This document shows positions 13,703 to 20,200 of a stretch of 22,893 nt of DNA, in pieces. The notes under the pieces are model-generated. The model did not search any database. It was not told the DNA's origin and saw nothing but the letters and a program-made list of their open reading frames with translations. A program made the translations under genes and the position numbers. The stretch comes from Dehalococcoidales bacterium (GTDB taxonomy: Bacteria > Chloroflexota > Dehalococcoidia > Dehalococcoidales > RBG-16-60-22): contig JADHXF010000023.1 of assembly GCA_016783105.1 (NCBI GenBank), positions 1 through 22,893 of the forward strand, in the 5' to 3' direction. Position 1 is the first letter of the stretch; the number at the start of each line of letters is the position of its first letter.

Positions 13703-15781
13703 TTAATCCTTGGCTTCAGTCTCCTTATGTGATGACTTCTCCCCGCTATGCGCCGCGGTGCGTAGTGCTTTTCTCACACTTTCCACTGCTTCGGGCCCGA
13801 CCGCCTCCGCTACCTCCAGTGCCCCTACAGTTGCTTTTACTATCGCCGCCTCTTCATTTAAACCGCTTCGTTTTGCCATTTCTTTGGCCGCTTCAATTGT
13901 CCCGATGGTGGCTGCAGTCAGGTCGGCACCCGTTTCTATGGCACCCTGAATAATGCCCTGGCTGGCTCCCTGTATCCCGTTTAAAGGGTTTACTCCTGCT
14001 TGGCCTGAGGCAGTTATTACGCCAGTGGCCACTGGACCCACCAGGTTTTCAATTGCCACAGGCTTATCATCGATAACGTGCATTGCTCCCCGGGCTGCCT
14101 GCCGGGTTATCTCTACATCGTGCACCTTCGATCCTTCTCTAGCCGCCCAGACTGAGGCCAGGCTGCTTTGTAATGCCTTAACCAGTCTCTTGGTTACCTT
14201 ACGCCCGCGTACTGCGGTCAGGGTAGCTGCTCTTGATGCCGAGGCAATCTGGTAGGCGGTGACGCCGATGGCAACATCCAGGCCGGGGACAGGTATTTTC
14301 TTGAGATAGCCGAAGGGGAAGTTGCTCAGAAGGTTATGGCCAGGTACTGAACTCATCGGACGCGAAATCTCCCGAGTTGGGAACATCAGAGACTCGAGAA
14401 GCACCTCGCGGCTGACCTCTCCTTCCTCACGGATGGTGGCTAAAGTAGCTAAAGTTATCAGGCCAACTATGAAGGCAATGCCAAACAGGAACTCAAGCCC
14501 GACGACGTTCAGAGCGGAAAACTCCGCGCTATTAAACGGGCTGGTCCAGGTAACGGTCAGGTCCAGCTGGCGCGAGCTGAAGAAGTCTGCCAATAAACCT
14601 CCGCACAATGGTCCCAAGCCAGCGCCCAGGTTGGTTGCCAGCGAAGCGCCGGCAAGGTAAGAGGTTGCTTCGCCTTTAGGGGATAACTTCAAACCGATTG
14701 TTGCGACCGCTAGGGTTACTCCGGCATTAGCGATGCCGGCAAAAATATGAAGGACTAACAGTAGCGGTATGGTGAGTACGTAGCGCTCGGGCATGGTGGT
14801 GAATATCCAGCCAAAAATAACCAGAAGATAGAGAGAAGCGCAAAGAGACAGGACTGCCTTGTTGCCGAATCTGTCAACGAAGCGTCCCCAGACGCGCAGG
14901 AAAAGTATATTGAAAAACTGGCTCAGGATGCTTAAGGCGATGACCCAGGAGAGCGGTAATCCCAGACGCCTCAGCATGTAGACGGCGAAAAACGGAATCG
15001 CCAGATTGGAGGCAAAACCCCAGGAAAATAAGAACTGTATAAGCTGTCTGAAATTCCGGTCCCGGACGGGGGCGCTCAGCCTTGCCCAGATTGAGGGTTG
15101 AGACTCCAGCGACGGTTGCATCAATGGCTCGGGCATCAGTGCCATGAAGATGGGGCTGGCCATGCCCAGAAACAGGGCGCCAAATAAAAGCACATAGGTA
15201 TACCCCAGGATAGCGCTCTGGCCGGTTGTCCGTTCCTGCCAGAAGTCGATAAAAAAGGCAGCCCCCAGGCTGAAGGCAACTGCAACCACTGTGGACAATG
15301 CCAGACGCCTAGAAAAGATCTGCCCGAGCATCTTTTGGGGGATGAGGTCACGAATCCACCCGTTCCAACCACAGTTACTGATAGCGGCCAGTAAGCCGCG
15401 GATTGCCATCAGAACGAGGAGCAAAGATATGGCTATGCCGCTCGGAGTTTTTATAAAAACCGGTATCAGGGCCATGGGAAACCAGAGCATCTGGGCTGGC
15501 AACCAGGTCATTAAAGCAATGACTTTACGCTTCCGAAATTTCTCTACCAGCCAGATTGTCGGCAGCTGGAGAGTCTGCATGAGGAAAGGGAGGGCCGCCA
15601 GAATGCCTATCTGCAGGTTATTGGCACCGAGGGCAAGGGCAAAAGCCGCCAGAAAGCCGCTGGTGGTAATGCTAAACAAGCCCAGAGATGCCATCCCCTC
15701 GAAGGTAAACCAGTGCAAACCTAAGGCAATATCCTGATCAGAGATGGTTGGCTTGGGCTTAAGAAATCTGAGTGGATTCAT
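13703..15781 (-). CDS. MFS transporter with ~240-residue C-terminal helical extension
   Basis: 692 residues. Positions about 15-447 are a Major Facilitator Superfamily core with some 11-12 hydrophobic segments. It includes the loop ending in FRKRKVIALMTW near segments 2-3, RLSAPVRDRNFRQLIQF at the central loop, and WGRFVDRFGNKAVL, an A-motif-like loop in the second half. After ATIREEGEVS the protein continues with a cytosolic-looking extension (450-692) of Ala/Gly-rich helices (GASQGIIQGAIETGAD, IGTIEAAKEMAKRSG, VGALEVAEAVGPEAVESV), ending in a charged tail. Ordinary MFS proteins stop at about 400-450 residues. The gene follows the winged-helix gene (79-nt gap, same strand) and is divergent from the kamA operon, so it may export or import that pathway's product. 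The ribosome site is weak. Confidence 0.85.
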   Translation of the reverse strand: MNPLRFLKPKPTISDQDIALGLHWFTFEGMASLGLFSITTSGFLAAFALALGANNLQIGILAALPFLMQTLQLPTIWLVEKFRKRKVIALMTWLPAQMLWFPMALIPVFIKTPSGIAISLLLVLMAIRGLLAAISNCGWNGWIRDLIPQKMLGQIFSRRLALSTVVAVAFSLGAAFFIDFWQERTTGQSAILGYTYVLLFGALFLGMASPIFMALMPEPLMQPSLESQPSIWARLSAPVRDRNFRQLIQFLFSWGFASNLAIPFFAVYMLRRLGLPLSWVIALSILSQFFNILFLRVWGRFVDRFGNKAVLSLCASLYLLVIFGWIFTTMPERYVLTIPLLLVLHIFAGIANAGVTLAVATIGLKLSPKGEATSYLAGASLATNLGAGLGPLCGGLLADFFSSRQLDLTVTWTSPFNSAEFSALNVVGLEFLFGIAFIVGLITLATLATIREEGEVSREVLLESLMFPTREISRPMSSVPGHNLLSNFPFGYLKKIPVPGLDVAIGVTAYQIASASRAATLTAVRGRKVTKRLVKALQSSLASVWAAREGSKVHDVEITRQAARGAMHVIDDKPVAIENLVGPVATGVITASGQAGVNPLNGIQGASQGIIQGAIETGADLTAATIGTIEAAKEMAKRSGLNEEAAIVKATVGALEVAEAVGPEAVESVRKALRTAAHSGEKSSHKETEAKD

Positions 15782-15860
15782 GTTATCATACCGGATTCAG
15801 GCAGTAAGTATATGTCGGGCTTGGTGCAAATATTTTACCGCGGTGTTTATCCGGGCGATG

Positions 15861-16169
15861 TCATTTTGCCGTATCGCTTTTTGATTTTACTCCCCGGCGT
15901 TTCCAGCCGAGCGTCGCCAGCAGTTCTCCTAAGGACGCATCAGTTATTTCATCCCTAAGTGGCACGTTGGGATGGATTCTGTACTTGTTCTGGCGGCCAA
16001 CTTTGATTCTGGTAATGTACCCGGCGTCCTCAAGATCAACTATTATCTTGTGCGTTGTCCGCTCGGTTAGACCGATATCGTTGCTGATTTCCCGGGCGGT
16101 CATATCTGGATTTTTGGCAATCGTAATCAGCACTAAACCATGGCTCGTAAATAAGCTCAAGTCTGCCAT
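15861..16169 (-). CDS. Winged helix-turn-helix regulator, divergent from the kamA operon
   Basis: 102 residues; ATG preceded by a strong GGAGGTG. The winged-helix domain covers about residues 15-68, with the HTH in MTAREISNDIGLTERTTHKIIVDL and the wing in GYITRIKVGRQNKYRIHP. A basic segment GWKRRGVKSKSD closes the protein. It is a paralogue of the 13166-13468 product. No obvious ligand-binding domain is present, so the signal it senses is unknown. It is the first gene of a minus-strand unit with the MFS transporter and shares a ~190-nt control region with the kamA operon. By position it is the probable local repressor. Confidence 0.85.
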   Translation of the reverse strand: MADLSLFTSHGLVLITIAKNPDMTAREISNDIGLTERTTHKIIVDLEDAGYITRIKVGRQNKYRIHPNVPLRDEITDASLGELLATLGWKRRGVKSKSDTAK

Positions 16170-16192
16170 CTAAAACACCTCCAGAAAATAAA

Positions 16193-16221
16193 ATTATAAA
16201 AAATACAAAAATACTTGACAA
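16193..16221 (-). promoter_or_regulatory. Promoter for the regulator-MFS unit
   Basis: On the minus strand: TTGTCA (complement of 16216-16221), a 17-nt spacer and a perfect TATAAT (complement of 16193-16198). The -35 box overlaps that of the plus-strand promoter, so the two promoters are likely to compete or be co-regulated. Confidence 0.65.
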
Positions 16222-16242
16222 GCGCCGTTATTCTTATATAAT
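16215..16242 (+). promoter_or_regulatory. Near-consensus promoter for the kamA operon
   Basis: TTGACA (16215-16220), a 16-nt spacer and TATAAT (16237-16242): both hexamers are perfect consensus. The predicted start is at about 16249-16250, inside the palindrome at 16248-16263, leaving a ~115-nt leader. Confidence 0.75.
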
Positions 16243-16247
16243 AATAC

Positions 16248-16263
16248 TAGAAACATGTTTCTA
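16248..16263. promoter_or_regulatory. Perfect 16-bp palindrome, probable operator
   Basis: TAGAAACATGTTTCTA is its own reverse complement and begins 6 nt after the -10 box, covering the predicted transcription start. The half-site recurs as CTAGAAAC at 16303-16310. A dimeric winged-helix protein bound here would block the promoter; the divergent 15861-16169 product is the natural candidate. Confidence 0.65.
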
Positions 16264-16364
16264 CTAACGATATTCATAACTTAATTATCTTGATACATTA
16301 TGCTAGAAACGTTGGAGTAAAGTCAAGTAGTTAGATAACCTTGAATCTAAAGGGCAGGGATGAA

Positions 16365-17726
16365 GTGAAAACAGCAATGAATATTAAACGCCAATTTATA
16401 TCTAGACCAGAGAAACGCCCGGCTGAGTGTAAGAGCACCGGCGAGGCCGAAGAAGAACCTCCTGGTAAAAGTAATATCTTTGCCGACCCTGAAGAACCTC
16501 CCAGTAAAACAGCTGCTAATAGATACCGGTTTTTTGGACACATACCAGACTCCCTCTGGAACGACTGGAAGTGGCACTTCCGGAATAGAATCACCACCGT
16601 TGGCCAGTTAGCTGAATTTATTCCTCTATCAAAAGAGGAGCAGACACAGCTCAGACTGGTGACCATGCGCTACCCTCTATCGGTGACCCCTTATTACCTC
16701 TCACTCATTGACCCGGATGACCCTGATGACCCGATAAGAAAACAGGCTATCCCTTCCGTCTTAGAGATTACCATGGGGACACTGGGCCTGGAAGACCCGC
16801 TCGCCGAGAAAGAGGACTCCGTGGTTCCCGGACTGGTTCATCGCTACCCGAACCGGGCTCTGATGGTGCTTACCGATATCTGCCCGATGCTCTGCCGCCA
16901 CTGCACCCGCAAGCGAGAATGGCGGCACGGTGGGTGGGTGCGCACCGAGGGCGAGATTGAGGCCATGCTGGAGTATTTGCGCCGGAACCGTGGCATCAGA
17001 GATATTATCCTCTCCGGCGGTGACCCCCTGACGCTTTCCACCCGCCGGTTGGAAAGTATTATCTCCAGGATAAGAGAAATAAGGCATGTTGAAATCATAC
17101 GTATTGGCACCAGGTACCCCGTGGTGCTGCCCCAGCGCATAGATGAAGAACTGTGTGCCATGCTGTCTAGATATGGCCCCATTTGGCTAAACACTCATTT
17201 CAATCACCCCCGGGAGATAACGCCGCAGGCGGCAGCGGCCTGCGACCGACTGCTGCGCAGCGGCGTCCCGGTAAACAACCAGTCTGTCCTGCTGCGTGGC
17301 GTCAACGATACTGTCAAGACCCAGATGACGCTATGCCAGGGCCTTCTCCGGATAAAGGTGCGCCCGTACTACCTCTTCCAGTGTGATGAGGTGCAGGGGA
17401 CGGAGCACCTTCGCACGCCGGTGGAGGCAGGCATAAAGATAATCGAAGGCATGCGCGGTCATACATCGGGCCTAGCCGTGCCGACCTTCGTGGTGGACCT
17501 TCCTCAGGGCGGAGGCAAAGTTCCCCTGCAGCCGAACTACGTGCTGGCGCAGAATGAAGAAGAACTGGTACTGAGGAACTACCAGGGAAATCTCTTCCAT
17601 TATCGCAACCCCAGAGAGCAAGCATACCTGGAGTTAACGGCTATCACTGGTCTGCTTACTGAACCGGAGTCACCATTTGAATCAAAAGGAGCTAGAGATG
17701 CGGATAGGGTTATCGTACGACCTTAA
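16365..17726 (+). CDS. kamA: Lysine 2,3-aminomutase (radical SAM, PLP-dependent)
   Basis: Converts L-lysine to beta-lysine (3,6-diaminohexanoate) using a [4Fe-4S] cluster, SAM and PLP. Numbering from GTG 16365 (454 aa): cluster cysteines C173-x3-C177-x2-C180 in CPMLCRHC, SAM-binding GGDP, PLP-anchoring K385 in GGGK, and substrate-type aspartates D341 (FQCDE) and D378 (VVDLP). Every spacing equals that in the Clostridium subterminale enzyme (C125/C129/C132, D293, D330, K337; constant offset 48), and glutamate 2,3-aminomutases replace both aspartates. The N-terminus is longer and low-complexity (EEEPPGKS, PEEPPSK). GTG 16365 is preferred because GCAGGGA lies just upstream; an in-frame TTG at 16341 lacks a ribosome site. 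It overlaps the next gene by 29 nt and is the first gene of the operon. Confidence 0.93.
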   Translation: MKTAMNIKRQFISRPEKRPAECKSTGEAEEEPPGKSNIFADPEEPPSKTAANRYRFFGHIPDSLWNDWKWHFRNRITTVGQLAEFIPLSKEEQTQLRLVTMRYPLSVTPYYLSLIDPDDPDDPIRKQAIPSVLEITMGTLGLEDPLAEKEDSVVPGLVHRYPNRALMVLTDICPMLCRHCTRKREWRHGGWVRTEGEIEAMLEYLRRNRGIRDIILSGGDPLTLSTRRLESIISRIREIRHVEIIRIGTRYPVVLPQRIDEELCAMLSRYGPIWLNTHFNHPREITPQAAAACDRLLRSGVPVNNQSVLLRGVNDTVKTQMTLCQGLLRIKVRPYYLFQCDEVQGTEHLRTPVEAGIKIIEGMRGHTSGLAVPTFVVDLPQGGGKVPLQPNYVLAQNEEELVLRNYQGNLFHYRNPREQAYLELTAITGLLTEPESPFESKGARDADRVIVRP

Positions 17727-18702
17727 AGAGGCCGTATCAGTTGAGCAAGATGACCCCGTTGATGCCCTTGAGGAATACGATTCCCTGGAGACGATAGAAA
17801 TCATATCAGCGGCTCTGGAGGCTAAGGAGCACTCGGTCGTCAGGCTGGGCGGGGGCAGCGAGTTTATCGATAATATCCGGCGGGTGAAGGTAGACATCGT
17901 CTTCAACATAGCCGAAGGCAGGGGCAGCTACCGCAGCCGGGAGGCCCAGGTCCCCTCTATTCTGGAGATGCTGGACATACCTTATACCGGCTCTGACCCT
18001 CAATGTCTGTCAATATGCCTGGATAAGCCGCTAACCAAAAAGCTGGTGGCGGCCGCCGGTGTCAGCACCCCGCAGTGGCGGGTAATAGATAATAGTGAAG
18101 GGCTTGGCCGGACATCCTGGGATGAGTTCCCTTTCCCGGCCATCATCAAGCCGGCGTATGAAGGCTCAAGTAAGGGGATTCGTCTTGATTCAATCGTGAA
18201 TAATCCAGAACAGGCGGCCGTGACGGTGCCGAAGCTGCTGGCGTATTACCGCCAGCCGGTTATGGTGGAGGAATTCATTGCCGGGGATGAAGTCACCGTA
18301 GGCATCACAGGTAACTCCCCGCCCAAAGTACTGGGCTTGATGCGTATCCTGCCGCGTAAAAATGAAGCGCCCTTTGTCTATTCTCTGGAAGTGAAGCGGG
18401 ACTGGCAAGCGCTGGTCGACTATGAATGCCCTGCCCGGCTTGAGGAAAAGGTGCTGGATAAAATATCGGTTTCCAGCCTCAAGGTCTTCAAGGCCCTGGA
18501 GTGCCGGGACTTCGCCCGGCTGGATTTCAGAGTCAGCCCGGAGGGAGAACCTTACTTCCTTGAGATAAACCCCCTGCCCGGGTTGGGAACCTACAGCGAC
18601 CTGGTTATCATGGCCATAAAGCTGGGGTGGACCCATGAAGCCCTGATAGGTGCGGTGTTTGATGCCGCTCTTGAGAGGTATCCTCAGTGCGTATGCGCGT
18701 AG
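17698..18702 (+). CDS. ATP-grasp ligase, D-Ala-D-Ala ligase-like (first of two)
   Basis: 334 residues from ATG 17698, which has AAAGGAG about 7 nt upstream; an in-frame TTG at 17677 has no such site. ATP-grasp enzymes of the Ddl group join a carboxylate to an amine through an acyl-phosphate. Visible features: N-terminal NIAEGRGSYRSREAQ, PYTGSDP, the ATP-binding IIKPAYEGSSKG (Lys151), VEEFIAGDEVTVG, RDFARLDFR, and the metal-binding FLEINPLPG (Glu289, Asn291). It overlaps the end of kamA by 29 nt and the second ligase by about 16 nt. True Ddl, acting in peptidoglycan synthesis, is usually found with mur genes; this context with kamA argues for ligation of a beta-lysine-type substrate. That specificity is inferred. 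Confidence 0.88.
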   Translation: MRIGLSYDLKEAVSVEQDDPVDALEEYDSLETIEIISAALEAKEHSVVRLGGGSEFIDNIRRVKVDIVFNIAEGRGSYRSREAQVPSILEMLDIPYTGSDPQCLSICLDKPLTKKLVAAAGVSTPQWRVIDNSEGLGRTSWDEFPFPAIIKPAYEGSSKGIRLDSIVNNPEQAAVTVPKLLAYYRQPVMVEEFIAGDEVTVGITGNSPPKVLGLMRILPRKNEAPFVYSLEVKRDWQALVDYECPARLEEKVLDKISVSSLKVFKALECRDFARLDFRVSPEGEPYFLEINPLPGLGTYSDLVIMAIKLGWTHEALIGAVFDAALERYPQCVCA

Positions 18703-19775
18703 CTATTGCCTACAATGAACCATACCCCTCACGTTATGATGCCGCCGGTGAAGAAAAAGCGGTGCTGGGCGTTCTTCAGGCCGTAGCCGCAGTGCACCAG
18801 GCACTGCTTGAGCTTGGTTACCACGTGACCCGTGTCCCTCTGGTACCACCGCTGGAGCAAGCCAGAAAGAAACTCCGGTCTCTGGATGTGGACCTGGTGT
18901 TCAACCTTTTTGAAGGCTTTTGCGGCCGCCCTGAAACAGAAGCTCTGGTGCCAGAGGCTTTGTCGAAGCTGGGGATACCCTGTACCGGCTGTCCGGGGAA
19001 AATACTGAGGCTGGCTCTCGATAAGGCCAAAACCAAGGTACTGCTGAAAGCCTCCGGCATCCCGACACCGGACTTCCAGTTGCTCAATCACCATGCGCTG
19101 CACATGTTCCAGCTCAGCTATCCATGCATTGTCAAACCCCGCGGTGAGGATGCGAGCCACGGGCTGACTGAAAAAAGTGTGGTCACCGATTTTGCTTCGC
19201 TGAAAAAACAGGTGCGACTGATAACCGGGGCTTACGGTGGCAGTGCTCTGGTTGAGGAGTTCATCGATGGGCGCGAATTTAACGCCACGGTTCTGGGTAA
19301 CTCCCAGTGCACCGTGCTGCCCGTGTCGGAAATAGCCTATTCGCTGCCTCCGGAAATGCCCAGGATCCTCACCTTTGCCTCCAAATGGGAGCCTGCTAGC
19401 CTGTATTACCAGGGTACCGGAGCCGTTTGCCCGGCTAAAATCGAGGCTGAAGCGCAAGACCGCATCAGCCAGACAGCGCTGGCGGTTTTTAAGCTGCTTG
19501 GCGGTCAGGGCTATGCCAGAGTGGACATGCGGATGAACCAGGAGGGACAGCCAAGCGTTATCGAGGTGAACCCCAACCCGGATATATCCCCTGATTCCGG
19601 CGCCGTCCGCCAGGCTGAAGCCGCCGGGATGCCTTACCCGCAATTCATTGAGAAGATAGTACAGCTTGCGCTGGAGAAGGAATATCATGAAAATCAAGGT
19701 CCGTCAGATGCTACCAAAAGACAGGCCAGCCCTGATGGAAATACTGCAGAATACGCCCGAATTCAATGCGTCTGA
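18687..19775 (+). CDS. ATP-grasp ligase, D-Ala-D-Ala ligase-like (second of two)
   Basis: 362 residues from GTG 18687 (GAGAGG 9 nt upstream); ATG 18693 is an alternative start. Features parallel the preceding ligase but are clearly diverged: NLFEGFCGRPETEALVPEAL, PCTGCPG, ATP-binding IVKPRGEDASHG (Lys150), VEEFIDGREFNATVLG, GYARVDMRM and metal-binding VIEVNPNPD (Glu293, Asn295). The Ser-Ser of the first paralogue's GSSKG loop is replaced here by Asp-Ala-Ser, suggesting a different substrate. Family-like sequence ends at about LALEKEY; the final ~30 residues are polar, and their codons overlap the next gene by 89 nt. Two non-identical ligases in tandem suggest two successive couplings, or a heteromeric enzyme. 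Confidence 0.87.
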   Translation: MRMRVAIAYNEPYPSRYDAAGEEKAVLGVLQAVAAVHQALLELGYHVTRVPLVPPLEQARKKLRSLDVDLVFNLFEGFCGRPETEALVPEALSKLGIPCTGCPGKILRLALDKAKTKVLLKASGIPTPDFQLLNHHALHMFQLSYPCIVKPRGEDASHGLTEKSVVTDFASLKKQVRLITGAYGGSALVEEFIDGREFNATVLGNSQCTVLPVSEIAYSLPPEMPRILTFASKWEPASLYYQGTGAVCPAKIEAEAQDRISQTALAVFKLLGGQGYARVDMRMNQEGQPSVIEVNPNPDISPDSGAVRQAEAAGMPYPQFIEKIVQLALEKEYHENQGPSDATKRQASPDGNTAEYARIQCV

Positions 19776-20166
19776 TTTAGAAGTTGCGGAAGAGGTTATT
19801 GATAGCTACTTGCATGATGCTAAAGGGTCGGGGTACTATGTACTGGTAGCCAAGGCTGGCTCAACTGTCGCTGGCTATATCTGCTACGGGCCTACCCCGC
19901 TGACTGACGGCACCTGGGACCTGTACTGGCAGGCAGTCGCCCGGGAAAAACGAGGACAGGGCATAGGTGGCGCTCTCATGGAGGCGGCGGAAAGGGAAAT
20001 AATGCAGGCGAAAGGCAGGCTGGCGATTATTGAGACGTCCTCCACGCCAGCCTATGAGAACACCGTACGTTTTCACCTTGGTCAGGGCTATGAGATTATC
20101 GGCCGCATCCCTGACTTCTACGCGCCGGGAGACGACAAGCTTATCCTGCAAAAGCGACTGAGATGA
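19687..20166 (+). CDS. GNAT-family N-acetyltransferase
   Basis: 159 residues from ATG 19687, with GAAGGA about 7 nt upstream; family similarity starts right there (MKIKVRQMLPKDRPAL). An in-frame upstream TTG/GTG-type extension would add only seven non-family residues. The acetyl-CoA pyrophosphate loop is REKRGQGIGGAL (R89-G90-Q91-G92-I93-G94). A C-terminal GNAT pattern ETSSTPAYENTVRFHLGQGYEIIGRIPDFY is visible. It transfers acetyl from acetyl-CoA to an amine. In this operon a beta-lysine amino group or ligase product is a plausible acceptor, as in N-epsilon-acetyl-beta-lysine synthesis, but the characterised acetyltransferase AblB is, from memory, larger. It overlaps the second ligase by 89 nt. 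Confidence 0.88.
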   Translation: MKIKVRQMLPKDRPALMEILQNTPEFNASDLEVAEEVIDSYLHDAKGSGYYVLVAKAGSTVAGYICYGPTPLTDGTWDLYWQAVAREKRGQGIGGALMEAAEREIMQAKGRLAIIETSSTPAYENTVRFHLGQGYEIIGRIPDFYAPGDDKLILQKRLR

Positions 20167-20200
20167 CATCAGATGATAAAGATAGAGAGAGGTCTGACTT

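Noticed and set aside
13900..14255. Plus-strand frames inside the C-terminal extension of the MFS gene
   Set aside because: They lack ribosome sites and recognisable sequence; the minus-strand frame is continuous with the transporter, although the extension itself is unusual.
17677..17697. TTG at 17677 as start of the first ATP-grasp ligase
   Set aside because: ATG 17698 has a proper ribosome site (AAAGGAG) and coincides with the start of family-like sequence.
18729..19697. 322-codon minus-strand frame
   Set aside because: Antisense to the second ATP-grasp ligase, whose motifs are complete; no ribosome site and a His/Gln-rich nonsense translation.
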